Assembly: GCA_020091685.1 (NCBI GenBank)
Contig: CM034606.1
Coordinates: 22,026,695 to 22,090,694 of the forward strand
Direction of reading: 5' to 3'
Length of the DNA stretch: 64,000 nt
DNA from: Lutjanus erythropterus
Taxonomy: Eukaryota > Chordata > Actinopteri > Lutjaniformes > Lutjanidae
Of this stretch, positions 1 to 13,414 are shown one piece after another. Numbering within the stretch: position 1 is the stretch's first letter; each line of letters starts with the position of its first letter. The position numbers and the translations under genes were made by a program. The notes below the pieces were generated by a model that ran no database searches, was not told the DNA's origin, and worked only from the letters and a program-made list of their open reading frames with translations.

Positions 1-1240
1 TGAGTTCCCACCCATACAGCTGACTGACTTAATATTGAGCAGAGCTCAATAACCCCTTTTTAGCATCAAAGAACTCATTTCAGCTGATAAGAAAAATTAA
101 CACTTAAAATTAACAATTAAAACACATCAAATTAATGATGTTCCCATTAGCCTCAGCTGTACTTTGCTGCTGAGCATCAGCCTGTTAACATTGTCACTGC
201 CAATGTTTTAACGTGCTAATGTTAGCTTAGGTTCAAAGCACACAGAGCCACTAGCCAATAGCCTGCAAAGATGCGCTTCACAATCTTTTTTAATGAGTAT
301 TTATTGAATGATTGAATTCCAATTTTTAAAACCAATTTTCCAATTTTATATTAACCTTTAAGGCATAGATTGATGGAGGATCCTGGCCCAAGGGAGTTAC
401 TGTTTCCCCTCTGACCCACCACCTTTTCATTCTGGCCCCTGGCTAAGTCACCATGACAGGTTGAACTCAAAGTACGAGAAGGTGAGGACACGATATGAAG
501 GGGTTGAGGGAAGCGAGGCACAGTGGGGTTTTGACACAGAAAGATACACGCATGGCCGGACAGATTTTGCCTCTGTGTGCAGGAGTTGGGGTGACAGCCA
601 TCGTGTGGGGACGAGGGACAATGGGCTGAGGGAGAATTGCGTGTATGTCTGTGTACAGCCTGTGTACAGCAATACTCCCCACACTATCCAGTCACTCAGG
701 CCATCCACTGGAGTGACATTTCAGGAAATTTCCACTGATGTGGGACTGGGGCCCCAGCTGTCAAGATGGAGCAGCGGGGAGGGGATGGGTGGGGTGAGAG
801 TGAGAGAGACGAGCGTTGGATGTTGCTTATCAGACTTGGCAAGATCTCGCAGCAGCGTTATGGCTTATGGGGGAGAACATTGATAAGTTCTCCCTCTTCC
901 TTTCCGTCTCTGTCTCCGTGCCTTATTGCTTTCAGTGATAGAGTGAATGATAGCTTCTCTGTGATGTTGGCAGCATGAGACCTATCTGGCAGAATGACAC
1001 TGGTTTTGTTTTCTGAGCTACCTAAGATGAGATAAATGACGTTTTCAGCTCCACATTTATGAAACCGAATCTGTGCGTTGAATATAAATGGGTTCCTGGT
1101 CAGGAGAGAGTGTTTCTTTTCAAGCGGTTGTACCAGCAATTCAGCGTTTACTGTTCAATGTTTCTACAGAGGTATTTGGGCAGAACATTAAAGCAATTGT
1201 GTGTAATATTTTTATAGCTTTTAACTTATAGTATAAACAC

Positions 1241-1345
1241 AAGGACTAGTGTGTGTTAAAGTATCATGATTTAGTGGCATCTAGCAGATTCTTATTTTCA
1301 AGTGAGTACATACTGATGAAAACATACTTAAAGAGCTGTGACTAT
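1241..1345 (+). mobile_element. Decayed MITE copy, related to element at 13415-14449
   Basis: The motif TTTAGTGGCATCTAG and, just after, a CTTATTTTCA...ATGAAAACATACTTAA block match 13437-13450 and 13609-13650. In the larger copy these two blocks are about 150 bases apart. Here the middle is deleted, so this is an internally deleted relic of the same non-autonomous family. No terminal inverted repeat survives on the right. Confidence 0.6.
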
Positions 1346-2314
1346 ATGGACTTTTTGCTGACCGCTGTGAAAAAGTAACATATTCCTGCTGGATGTCGGT
1401 TTACTATGACTGCTTTAATAATTTTGTTCTATTTGACTTTCTTGAATGGTACTGTTATAAGAGTAGCATACGAGTGACAGTGATGCTCGTAGCAGAGCAG
1501 AAACTTTGCAGTAAGTTGTCAGGTTGGCAGTAAATGTACAATACAAGTTGCAGTGTGTCAGTTAATAAAAGCTACAGCTTCTCAAGAAAAAAAAACAGCC
1601 TCATCTATCGTTTCCCAGGTGCTGGAAAAGTTAAGGGATTTAGCCCTGAAGTAAACTAAGCAGGAAAGGCTAACATCAAGCTAATGCAATACTAACACTA
1701 GCGTTGTAGCATCTTTACGATGTCAGCTCTAGTGCGATTATAACCTTTCACCCAGAAGCTTTGTAATCCTTCTTTGGATATGTGATAAAATAAGTCCATG
1801 ATTATAAATCCAACACTGAATGTCTTCTGTAGTTATTTATTCATTTTTCTGTGTTGAAAACAGTTGTTGTTAGCATGTTATTGGCCATCCACTGGTGATC
1901 CCATGAAGCCTTGGGTTGAGTGTCGACCAATAAGAGCTTGTGTTCCTGACATGTATGTACCTTTTTGCAGTGATGACAGTAATGTGCTCAGCCCCACAGT
2001 GAGCATCACATGATGTGGTATTGGTAATGCAGTTATCATCACAGCCCTGCATACTTAAGAATATTATATTTCATTCTTGACATATTCTGTCAATGATTCC
2101 CTTTAAAAACTTTCTCACTGGATCTTTAATTTTAATTTATTCATACAATTCGATGTTAAAAAAATCTCTTTTTTATATGTATGAGCAGTAGAAAACATGG
2201 GATGAAAATATCAGGGAACTGTCTTCAGCTTTGTAGTGTGGTTAGTGAGAGAACTTGACATTTACATCACCTCTGTCTTTGGCCTACCCTGAGCCCAGGA
2301 TCCAAACCATCCAG

Positions 2315-2317
<3 letters not shown>

Positions 2318-2389
<72 letters not shown>
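2318..2389. repeat. (GT)n microsatellite, about 36 units
   Basis: An uninterrupted GT/TG dinucleotide run of about 72 bases, preceded by a short AGAG stretch. It is the longest pure TG tract in the window and a likely polymorphic marker. Open frames through it (poly-Thr/His or Cys/Val) are artefacts. Confidence 0.97.
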
Positions 2390-2392
<3 letters not shown>

Positions 2393-4944
2393 TGCAGGGT
2401 GATCATTGCTAAGGTGTGAGAAAGATGAGGTTATTGGAGGCGTGTGACCCAGACTTTGTTTGTATGTACAGTATGTATGCTTGCACATGTAGTTTGCTGC
2501 TCAGCTCTCACTGAGCAAACACAATTATCTGATTTGCATCCAATTAAAACTTCAATAAAGTCTATCTGTAACCTTTCCATGCTCTCTCATTTCCAGATAC
2601 CATATCAGACGGCATCTCGACCTTTTGGCAACACTAATATGAGAAATGGAATGAGCTAAGCGTAGTAGTGCTATATTTCCATTAGAGATGGTCGGACACA
2701 CTGGCTGTCTGGATGGCTAGAACCTCTGGCCAACACTCGGCCTCTTCTTTCCAGTGATTGAAAATGAAGCCTGCATGTGATCAAACGTCCGAGCTGTTAC
2801 TGTTATTAGGCCAGAGGTTACTACTGGAAAACTCAGGCTTCATTCCAGTCGGTAGTCTTTATTCCCCTCTGCACCCAGCATACGTATATTTTGATTGGGA
2901 ACAAATCCAGGATAGTATCTCTAGTCAAAGAGAGCAGTGGAAATAGAAATGTTTAAAAAATGTAGTTTGGGTTGAAAACAATCAGTTTACGTTGAACTTG
3001 GTGGCAGACTTCTTGAAAAACCTTTTCATGTACAATTCTGTCTGCTGGACTCTTTCGTGTGTATATTTCACCTGTTTGGCATGATTAACAGAGAGCAATG
3101 TAATTGATAGCATTGAGAAACTGATATGAGTGAGTATTTATATGTCACATGGCTGTGAGGATAGTGCTAAAAATAGAGAAAGTTGCATTGATGTTACAGT
3201 TGGTTATTTGGCTTTATTTTATTGATCATTGCTCTAAAATGCTTGTATCTCGTTGCAAAATCTTACATTAATTGCAACTTAATTAGTTCTGATGCCCTTA
3301 TCAGTATTGGAAAATGCCTCCCATACTGCCTAAAAATGCAGGAACAGATAGCAGTGAGTATACAAGCCGACACACTGATCCGATACAACGTAATGTATTA
3401 GGCCTGAAACAACAAATATTATGGTCAGTGGAGGAGACACACAAACTCTACCTAGGTATCAGATCGCATTGTGTGCATTATTGTAGCCAGCTCTTGATAA
3501 GCAGAAGGCCTGAGTCTCTGTCAGGAGGAGGAATAATTTGGAGGATTGTGCGTTTCCCGAAGGCCGAGACTGCAAACCTTACTGACTGAGTTACTGAGTG
3601 ACTAATTAGCTGTACTCTGAGCATCCACTGTATATATTGTACACAATCTGTGGTATTGAACTGCAAATAGAGATGCTATTATTTATAATTTTATTTCCTG
3701 AATCGGTTTGTTTTTGTAGGGATCCACAGTGATTGTGAACTGGATTGGACTGAACTGTTCTGGGGTTTATGGGAAAAACAAAACAGACTGGTATTGGCAC
3801 TGGTACTGCATCAGTACTCGGTATCAGAATTGGTGTCAGGAGGGAAAAAATGTTAATGTAACATCTTTAAACTTGCAAACTGACTTTGCATACTAAAAAT
3901 AAAAGGTGTGTGATTTGAATGCAGGGATGGAAGCCATGAGCATCTAAGGCCAAATACTTTTGAGTGTATAAAGATTACTGTGCACACTGATAGAGTAAGG
4001 TAAATATCTCCGGGCTCAAAAAGTACAGACTGCAAATGCTCAGTGGCAGTTGACCTTTCATCAGCAAAGAAAAGCAATAGCATGTGACTGTGTGTAAGTG
4101 TGTGTAAATGTATTTGTCTGTGCTTCAAAGACTTTGGGGTTCTCTGGGTCCAGCTGTACTTTTCAGGTGGCTGCTTTGTGTGTTTGTTTGAGTGTTTGTG
4201 TGTGTGCAATGATACTTTGATATGGGGCTGGCGTACTGTGCGAGAGCGAGCAAGGCTCCCTAGGCGGAGCGCTTCTTGGCACAGCTCTATGATCCCATCA
4301 TGACGGGGAAACTCGACACTGGGGAGGATATTCCACTGCCCAGCAGCTAAGGGAGAGTAACAAGGCTGCACAAACACACGGCTCCTGCAATTCCAGTAAC
4401 AGGGTCTGGCAAGGTTACGCCTGCACAAACACACAGGGCTTCACACACTCCTGAACTTTGTCACTTTGCATGCACAGTGCACAAGCCAGATTCCTTGCTG
4501 AAGTATGCAAAATTACATACATACGTACACACACAAATAGATATATATACACCCAAGCACACACGCCCACCCCCAGGACTGCACTAATGAACGCTCCAAT
4601 TGCTGAGCAGACAGCGAGATGATTGGCACAGAGAAAGCATTACACCAGCACATTCAGGCATATGGCATGTGGACCCACTGATGGGCACACACATATGGTG
4701 CTGGTGGCTTCTGCTGCTTCACATGGGAGGAAGGCACTGTGTTCGCCTTTGATCAGACTCCAAATCACAGAGCACAGCACACAAAGTACAGCCTAAAAAT
4801 CTCTAACTGTTTGGGTTGCATCATTTTGTCTCATTATTAAAAAAAAAAATCAAATGCAATGTCTCTTGCACACTTCAGTTTTTGTTTTTTGCAATTACAG
4901 GATTTATTTTCAAATTTCACATTGCAGTATAATCTACAATTTTA

Positions 4945-5305
4945 TTAAAGCTACTACAAGGAGGTTTCATATTTTGTTGATTTTGGAGGCCCCTGTGGAC
5001 AGAAGAGGTAGTGTTTCCACTGTCATAACCACAAAATATAATGCCAAAAATAAAATGAGATAAACAAAAAACTCATCCAGCTTCTTTGTTCTGGTTAACT
5101 TACTACTCACTGTAACTTTGCCTGGGAAAATGGAAAACACAAGTGTTTAGTCTGATTCCGGCCAGTTGGCAGGCATTAAGAACAGCTATAATAGTCAATT
5201 ATCTTATGGATGGTTCTTGTTAACTTACGCAGGTCATACAGAGGCATCAGTAATAAACTGAGACTGTTTCATACCCAGTTAAGAACTCGTAGTAGTAGCT
5301 TTAAA
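4945..5305 (+). mobile_element. MITE with TTAAAGCTACTAC terminal inverted repeats
   Basis: The left end reads TTAAAGCTACTAC and the right end GTAGTAGCTTTAA, a perfect inverted pair about 360 bases apart. The interior (GGCCCCTGTGGACA..., GGTAGTGTTTCC..., CATAACCACAAAATATAA, then AACTGAGACTGTTTCATA) recurs at 7782-7995, and the left arm recurs inverted at 7490-7568. There is no coding capacity, so this is a non-autonomous DNA element. Target duplication was not resolved. Confidence 0.75.
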
Positions 5306-7489
5306 CAATTTAGTTCTTATAAAAAGAAAAAAAAAGTTATAGTTATCCTATGGAAAACAGCCATTAGATACAAACCTATACACTTAAGAAGACACGGTGA
5401 TTTGTGTTAAAGTAAACTGATTATATTTATTTGATCAGTTTTTATATTGTTATTTTTTTAGCGCCAGACAGATATATTGGTCGGGTGTTATTGTCTGTGC
5501 ATCGATATTGGCCTAACACAGCTTTATTAGTATCAGCATATATGTTGTCTGTTTGTCAGTGCCCTGATATCTTTTTGGATTTTATATGTACAAATAAAGA
5601 ATATTGGCCGATATATCAATATCACATTTCTTTCTTTTTTACTTCCTGATACAGTATTGATATCTGCCCCAAAAATCCAGTATCTGTCGAGCTATATTTC
5701 TTTTAATTGGAGGCCAAATAAATATATGCTACTGTTAACAATACTTAAGTGAAAATGTTACATATAACATCTGAAATATGAAAAAGACTCAACAATATTA
5801 AGGATTGACACGGAAGCAAAAACAACATAATAACTCAAAAACCTATCAAGTGCAATATATAATTCACCTATAATGCCAAAACCAATACCACATTTTATGA
5901 ACCACATTTGCATGTGTTCACTACAACATTGTTTCGGTGTGTTTTGTTGACAGCAAAAACCGTTTTCAGTTTTCAGTCTTTTGATACCCTCCTGATTCTC
6001 ACGTCAGCAAAATCAGCCTCCAGTAGCCATGGCAACTTTTGTTTTCTTGATGTTTCCTGTGTGTCAAGTTTCCCGGAATATCCCACCAACTCGCCTACCC
6101 GAGACTTCCTGAGGACTCTGTCTATAACTGTCAAGGGACTGTATTGTCATAGGAACCCATCACCATGGTGACAAGTTATATCCCAGAGGTTTATATGCTG
6201 GATCTGGTGATGTGATAGGCTAGAGTGACGGGGTCACGACCTTCATATTCAGCCATCAACGGGTTGATATTTCACCTTTTTCTCTCTGCCTCTTTATTGT
6301 TTCTCACTATCAGTTAAGATGCATTTTGTAGACGAACCACACCACCTCTCTTTGTCTTGATTGGTTTAATTTCCTTGATTTCTCCATTGCCCTCCCATTA
6401 GATTCAGGAGATCAAAGTAAACACCGCAGTTTTTTCCTAATGTTTTCAATTAAAAACCACTCAGGCTGACTCGTAATGGTTACCATCAGGAAATCGTGTT
6501 TTATTAATGGCCAAATTGAAGTTTCTTCTCAAGCACAAATATAATCATTCTTTCCATTTCCTGGCCAACCTAATGTAATCGAACTTACTGTACCAACAAC
6601 AATATACTTCGAATTAAGAGACACATTTAATAGAGAAGTGCACAGCAGAACTATGGTACATTTTTGTTACCAATATAATGGAAACTTTGAATCACTTTTA
6701 AATAATTGTCCTGGAGAATATGAACACTACTGGTGCCAAGATGACCAATTCGGCCCCTCGATCTTTTGTAATACATTTTGCCTACTTTTAAAATTTGCTT
6801 AACTGTATTGTGCCTCGCTGAAATGACTTATTGCAGGACGGTATGCTGATATAAAGCAGCCTGTGAATAGGAAGAAACCGGGTGTGATTGTGCGAGGCCG
6901 TGTATTACTGTCCCCAACAGACCGTGAAATTGTTTATTCTTCTGCTGCCATTTCTGTGTAAAACAGAAAAGGGATCACTTCCCCTCTCTGCACAGCCGTC
7001 ACAGTCAGACCGCCACTTGTTCCAGCCAAGAAATTAACTCCCCATTGATTACCGGAAATTCTTAATCAACAGGCAACTGTGTTTGTTCTTGTTGTTATTT
7101 GGATATCCCACTCGAGTCATGGCAATAGCCTGGAGATATTGTTGTTAAAAAGCTTCAACCTATTAAAACTATTGATTGTATTTTCTTGTTTCTCCTCATA
7201 GTGATGTAGATTTGTTCCACAACAGGACCTTCATGGTGAAATGTCAGATAACTTAATTTTAGTCTTAATTTATTACCAGTTTATTACCATTTCTTACCAT
7301 TAACAAGACCATCAGCAAGAAAACTGATTTCTGTACAGTTGTTCTTAATACCTGCTGCTGACTCCCTGTGAAATCAGATGAAACAGCCTGCATTTACATT
7401 TTCCCAGGGATGATACACTGAGTACTAATTTAGCCAGTTAAAAAGAAGCAGGGGATGATTTTTTGTTTTTTTTAATAATTTTATTTTTG
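5306..7489. other. Flank without genes; AT-rich, partly repeat-like
   Basis: No gene seen. 5461-5700 contains repeated ATATTGGTCGG / GGCCGATATATC words in both orientations, resembling a common fish repeat built from GATAT/GCCGAT words. The stretches at about 6170-6590 and 6840-7130 are non-repetitive, mixed-composition DNA rich in homeodomain-like TAAT/ATTA words. They could be conserved noncoding DNA, but conservation cannot be judged from one sequence. An RFX-type X-box lies at 6023-6036. Confidence 0.5.
6023..6036. promoter_or_regulatory. RFX-type X-box motif
   Basis: GTAGCCATGGCAAC fits the X-box consensus GTNRCC-N(0-3)-RGYAAC with a 2-base spacer. It is one of four such matches in the window. 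Function is inferred from the motif only; it lies about 9.5 kb upstream of the ank3 start codon. Confidence 0.4.
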
Positions 7490-7568
7490 AAGTTATATTT
7501 TGTGAATATTTTGTCCACAGTGGCCTTCAAAATCCACACAATATTAAAATTCCCTGTAGTAGCTTTAA
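7490..7568 (-). mobile_element. Partial inverted copy of the TTAAAGCTACTAC MITE
   Basis: Read on the minus strand this begins ATTAAAGCTACTAC and continues with TTGTGTGGATTTTGAAGGCCACTGTGGACA-like sequence (split by small differences), matching the left end of the element at 4945. The rest is missing. Together with the direct copy at 7782 it forms divergent arms around about 215 bases. Confidence 0.65.
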
Positions 7569-7781
7569 TCTAAATATATTTAAAGTGCACTGCAATAAAG
7601 TGGCATTTCTATGTGCTTACAAGAAGTATACTTTATTGTATGCATATTGTAAATTGTATACTAGTTTAAATAAGCCATTTGCAATACACTACTAATATAA
7701 ATTGTTTAAGTGTACTTTAATTTCACTTCATTAGAAGAGTGTTTAAGTATACTTTAAAAAGTGTCCTTTAATATAAGCTTA

Positions 7782-7995
7782 TTTAAAGCTACTACTTCTA
7801 CTTTCATATTGTGTTGTTTCTGGCTACAGTGGACACAAGTGGTAGTGTTTCCTTCACCATAACCACGAAATATAACAAAAATAATAATCATCTAAGAGTG
7901 GATGGTCTTGTTTGCTCATGTAGGACATATAGAGGAATTAGCATTAAATTGAGACTGTTTCATAACCAGTTAAAAGTACCTTGCCATAGCTTTAA
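7782..7995 (+). mobile_element. Shorter copy of the TTAAAGCTACTAC MITE
   Basis: The left end TTTAAAGCTACTAC, the interior words GGTAGTGTTTCC, CATAACCACGAAATATAA and GAGACTGTTTCATAACCAGTTAA, and a degraded right end ATAGCTTTAA match the element at 4945-5305. About 150 bases are absent from the middle, so this is an internal deletion derivative. Confidence 0.7.
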
Positions 7996-10317
7996 TATAC
8001 TTAGCATATTTATTTTTGACCAGGGTGTGTAGTTAAAATGACATATATTGCAATTATTCCTTGCATGTGTTTTCTAAGTTGTAGATAAGGCCACATAGTT
8101 GTTTTAAAATGCTTGAAAATGTGGCTAATGTTTGACAAATGTTGCTCTATATGAAACCTCTGAGAACTAGCTCATGGGATTCAAATACACACTTCCACTT
8201 CGATTGGTGTAATAGAAACATAAATCCATTTAAATCATCTTTTGTTTGTGTGTAAATCCAGCTTACCCCCAGTGGGTTATCCTGGGGTAACCTCCAAAAT
8301 ACAGTATAACAGTGGACACTGCCTGCTGCACTGTTAACGATGCATAAGTCATAATTTTTTAAAAGCTTGCTGGGACTTTTGAGTTGATAGAAATTCTAGC
8401 TGGTATACAGAGTGATATGAGGCCTTGTTTTGAATCATATTGATTATCTTAAGCCCTGTGATCTTCCCTCTTTGCATTGCAACCACATTTTCAGACACAG
8501 AAAGGATTTTTCTATTGATTGATTCATTCAGTGGCTTCAATATGACCCACATAAATTGTATTTGTGAGTGTAAACAGTGTCCAACTCTGTCTTTCTGGCC
8601 GTCACGACACAGGAAAAATTCACATTCACTGCTGACAAAAAAACAAAACAAAAAAACAACAGTACATCAACCATTTAAGACCCCACCTCAAAGTCTGTGT
8701 GAGTGTGTATGTGTATGCTATCCCCTCTACCGTGAATGTCTGTCTGCCCCTCAGTGGGGAAACCGTGGAAGGACATTTTGGTCTGGTTTGAAGGGGACCG
8801 CTTGGTCGTGACACACATTTAGGTAGGTTATTGGTAGCTAACTGGGTTAAAATGCACGTCTCACGGTACACTTTGCTTATCCGGAGGGGAGGCATGAGAG
8901 TCATTTATTGATGGAGAACGAGTGGGATAACGACGGGGAAAAGTAGAAATAGAAGGTGTGGGATTGTGATGATCGTGTATGTGTGTGTTAAAAAAAAAAC
9001 CCACTTTTTGTGCTCGGTCGTGCCAGAGTGGGCATTTAAATGATGAAATCATGCCATAATGGCCAGGCTGCAAACATCCTTTAGCTCTTCACACAGTTTC
9101 TGATTGTGTGAGGCAGGCAGAGCTACAGTGGAACTGAATATAAATTGATGCTTGGTGATTCATTTGTTTTGATCCATGTCTGATTTTTAATTGTCTCCGC
9201 TCGCATATTTCGCCTCTCCTTTCTTGTTGTTCTTGTTAGTCCATCCAGATAACTCTCCCCTTGAATTTTCTGTTTGTATACTGAGGTTTTATGATATGAT
9301 ATTTTAAACTCAATTCCTCCTGTCCACCCCCCCAACTCCTCCTCTCACCACATCCCCCCATGTTGATGCATTTGCCCTGAGGCCAGGTGTATTTGGCGTT
9401 GGGTTTTTCTGTGTGGGTGGATTTGCCGTCAGTCTAAACCACTTGCCATTTGACCTCGCACCTCTCATACCCTTCCTCCTCTGCCTCCTTTTTCTTCTTC
9501 CCAGAGGCGTTTCCAGTCCAGTCAGAGCAGACAAAGATTTCTCAAGGAGGAGAGTTTGATTGAACACTTACAGACAGTTTCTGCCCTGGCGTAGAGGAAA
9601 CCAGGGTTCAAAATATGGGAGAGCTACAGGAAGAAAGAAACATGAGCTCTCCAGAAAGTCTTTTATTTAGGGATAGCTCTAAAATAGTTAGATTTTTTTA
9701 TATCATTGTTTATTAACAGTAGAAATTTACTAAAGGTAAAACACTTGTCAATGTGCATATTTATTCACACATAACAATATCCAATATTTCTGTCTAATAA
9801 ACACAATGTTGTCTCTTCCCGCTGAGGGCATCTATGTGTGTGGGCGCACCAAAAACATGTTACACATTATTCTTTTTCTTTGTTGTCCCAGGCTAAATAT
9901 TCTCTAGATGAATTGAACTGAAAAGCAGGTCTACTCTGAAAGACAGAGACAGGAACGTACTTAAACACTGCAGCAGCACCAAGGCCCGGGCAGACTTTGT
10001 TTTCTGTATAATGCCAGCAAACGTGCACATCATGACTATGTTGTGTTGGCTGTCAGGAACCATATCTGTATATCTGCAATATGTGCGATAATGATACAGG
10101 AAATAAACTGTTTGTGAGTAAATAGTGGGGAAAATTATGCAACGACATATTTAATGATGTTATTGGATAGAGAGTTTCATGAGCTGAATTAGTCCTAACA
10201 CTCCTTAGGTTTATAAATTGGCATTGCTTATGTCCTTCTGTGTTTTTATTTTTAGATGTACTGTATCAGGCTTCATGTGCACTCTCAGGATGATTTCGGA
10301 CTGTTGATGCTGTTGAA

Positions 10318-10330
10318 CACTAGAGGGCAG
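10318..10330 (+). promoter_or_regulatory. CTCF-like core motif
   Basis: CACTAGAGGGCAG matches the core of the vertebrate CTCF binding motif (CCASYAGRKGGCR type). It stands about 5.2 kb upstream of the ank3 first coding exon. The flanking preference bases are only partly matched and such cores also occur in fish repeats, so insulator function is speculative. Confidence 0.35.
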
Positions 10331-11007
10331 CAGACTACAAAGAATGAGCACAGTCTAGCTGGACCATAGAGGGAAACACTGCTTATTATCTTACCTTTTT
10401 CAAAAAAAACAAAAAACAAAAATAAAACACCTTGATGATTGTTTTTTGGGGGTCTGATGCTGTTGCCCCTCTTGTACGGACCTCTTTTATCCTGTTAACA
10501 TTTTTTTGGAATGTCTCATTTCATGTGAGGAGCTGTCATGTACCAACTCGACCAAAATCAATACAAATTTGAATTACAAAGCATGCAAACCAAAAAATCC
10601 AACACCTTGAGACAGTAATGTTATACTTGACAGCACCTGCACTGCAGTTCATGTCTTCCATTCACTGTTAGTCTTCCAGCACTATGACTGTGGTTGTGCA
10701 TGTAAATAAATAATGTAGATGAGGCAGTAAAATGAGCACAGATGCAATATTAGGTTCATATCTGTGTCACAGGAATATTGCGGTATAAGAAAAGGGTCAC
10801 TTAAATTCAGATGAAAAAAAGCTTTTTCCAGTAGCACCAATCATAAAACTCCTTTTGTCAACCCCAGTGAAACGCTCCAGTTAAAGGTACAAGTGTGGCG
10901 GTTATACTGTAACCTCAGAGTGACCTGTCCAGCTTCGAGCCCTCCAGATGCCGTCTGTGCTTCGCCTGTTTTTGTTGGTGTACGGGGACACACTGTTGTG
11001 GCTGCAG

Positions 11008-11022
11008 AGGTCAAAAAGGTCA
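11008..11022 (+). promoter_or_regulatory. Perfect DR3 nuclear-receptor half-site repeat
   Basis: AGGTCA-AAA-AGGTCA is two perfect half-sites in direct orientation with a 3-base spacer, the arrangement typically bound by VDR/RXR. It lies in non-repetitive sequence 4.5 kb upstream of the ank3 ATG. Occupancy and target gene are unknown. Confidence 0.4.
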
Positions 11023-13414
11023 ATGAGATTGATGGTGTGATTGGTCGTGTTGCACCCATGGGAGGACAAGGCACCTCACCACAGATAAAAGCATGACCCA
11101 AAACAAATAGTCCCAGGGGCATCTGAAGATGTACAGTATGGAAGTTTAAAAAGTCCGACTTCCATGTTTATTCATTCATTCCATGTATGTTCATTCCTAA
11201 TAATGTTAATAATTGTCATATTTATTTGCAATTAACATTTTTAAGTTATTGATTAAATACTAAGTAGGTTGTTCACAAGGAAGGTTTTTAAAAGATTTTT
11301 TTAGGGTATAGATTTTGCCTCTGTATTGGGGAAAGGTTGTGTACAAAGTACTGCAAATAACAACTGCATTCATAACTTTTTGTATAGTGATATATTGCAA
11401 TAATATCATCCTGGACTTTCGTCATAACACACTAGTGTGTCGGCACACCATTTGGAAACCAGCGATCTAATTGATTAATTGTTTAATCATTACAGCTCCA
11501 ATTATAGCTGTACTACCACTAAATGGAAATAACCATCCTAATAATACACAGATTTAACGTTAGTATTTCTGTGGCACACATAGAACTAATTAATGTAATA
11601 TATTCTTCATCTTGTGTGTGATTTATCATTGTTGTAGTGATTGTTTTATTCTGGCTGTGAGTGTATATGGCATAGTGCCTGGAAAACGGTGGAAAACTTC
11701 CAATAATTGGCCACTTCTAGAGTTCACCGGCCACCGGCCAACTCTGCTCTATTGTAGTAGTCGTGATTTTTCTTTGCCTGGAAAATGCTGGTGTTTGAAA
11801 TATAGGACACCTTGGCAGTGGCTCTTACTACGAGTATGGCTGTGGGTCGTCGTTTGGCTATCAGACTGTGAATGGAGTTTTATCAATGAATGAATATTTG
11901 AAAAGGTAGTAGTACTGGCAGCTAATGACGTAGGTTTTTGTATCATTTTCTCCACATTTTTATTCAACTGCAGAAAATGTCTCTATTCAAGGATTGTAAT
12001 TTCCTGTTCATTCATCATGATTCCTGTTTTTATATCTCTCATCGGACAGAGGGATTTTTTTTATCTTTTCAGGGTAGCGGTGTGTTTATCATGTGCACAT
12101 ATGTCTTCTTCATCTACATACACTTGCACACATGTACCCACCCCCTGCTCCCTGCCTTCCCAATCCCTCCTCTTACCTCTCCACGCTCCTTATCCATCCG
12201 TCCTGTTGTCCCTGAAGCCACCCCATTGGCCCTCGCCTAGCAACCGCATGATAATTTGGCATAATGTGACACCCCCTGATGCATGATGGGGGCTGTAAGT
12301 CAGCTTCATCCCCCCTCGTGCCGGTGGCTGGTGTTTGGGGTTGCAGAGAAAGAAAAATGGAGCAGGGAGGATGAATATATTTGAGGAAGAGAAAAGGGAA
12401 TTTCACGCTCATATCGTTACATGACTGGTGTCCACCAGCTAAACCTGTCATCCGTCCCTGGAGGGTTGTTCTGACTGATCATCTCCTCCCATTCTCAGCT
12501 TTTCGCCATATGGTTCACAATGAAGTTAGAGTCATGAACAGATAAAGTAGATTTTGTGAAAAGCAGACAGGCATGTGATGAGGCAGCCTCTCGGTATTGA
12601 CAGGACCCCGCCACGCTCATAGGTGCCTCTGACACACAGGCAGGCAGGGGAAAGAAACACAAAGATGGCTGCTGCATGGTCCATCTGCCTCCATGCTGCC
12701 ATGTCTGACGTGAGCACGGCTGACGGGAAAGACATTCCGAATAAGACGTCGTGTGTTTTTTTTTTTTTCTTTTCTCCCGTTCTCAGTCACAGAAAATCAA
12801 ACAGGAGCTTTTGTTGTCTCTCCCTCTCTGTCTCTGTGTAGATCTTCTTTCCTGTCTCTCCCTCCTCCTCCTCCTTGTTCTCCTCCTCCTCCTCTGTCCC
12901 TCTGTTTTCAACAAAGACCCGAGTGATTTGGTGAAACAAAAGCTCCCCTGGTCCTGTTTGACCTCTCCATCATGATGTCAATGAACCCAGATGGTGGGAT
13001 GACCACTGAGGTTATAGAGGCATAGGACTCAGAGAAATCAAGGAAAAGGGCAAATACTTCTTAGATTTAGACTGTTAAGTCATTCTTTCATTTGTTACCT
13101 GCTTGATTCATTCACTTGATAAGTTTTCAGCTTGATTTTCCATTCATTGAGTTATTGACTTGGTCCTTTTCAGGTAAGACTGTATGATTAAGTCAAGCAC
13201 GCTGGTTTGTTTCAAGTCAAAACAATCAAACTGAAAAAACTGAATATCATCACTCATAGCCACCTCTTCCTCGTGTGTATGTGGACATGTATTACTCATG
13301 TTGTGGGGGCATCAGTCTGTTTACACAGTCAGAATGTGGAGCCTTGCCCTCCTTTTGAGGACGAAACCCAAGTCCCCATAACATAAATCATTAAATTTTA
13401 GGCTGACGGCTTAG

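Larger units (their letters stand above)
1..4944. other. Upstream flank, no gene recognised
   Basis: No coding exon or RNA gene is visible on either strand. The open frames here are short, and the longest (minus strand, 3853-4434) has no family resemblance and is rich in CA/TG-encoded residues. The stretch holds a decayed miniature-element copy (1241-1345) and a long TG microsatellite (2318-2389). The more complex sequence at about 4220-4430 is not repeat-like but was not assigned. Whether this is intergenic, or an intron of a longer ank3 transcript with a further upstream noncoding exon, cannot be decided from the window. Confidence 0.6.
7996..13414. other. Flank without recognised genes
   Basis: No gene is supported on either strand. 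Small A- or T-rich runs and short TG tracts occur. Notable short motifs are a CTCF-like core at 10318-10330 and a perfect DR3 nuclear-receptor-type repeat at 11008-11022; the surrounding stretch (10830-11130) is non-repetitive. Around 12200-12320 is a GC-richer patch with an inverted CCAAT (ATTGG) and a CCTAGCAAC X-box half-site. 12750-12900 is T/CTC-rich low-complexity sequence. Confidence 0.5.

Noticed and set aside
3853..4434. 193-codon minus-strand open frame
   Set aside because: No family resemblance; long His/Thr stretches come from CA/TG-rich DNA.
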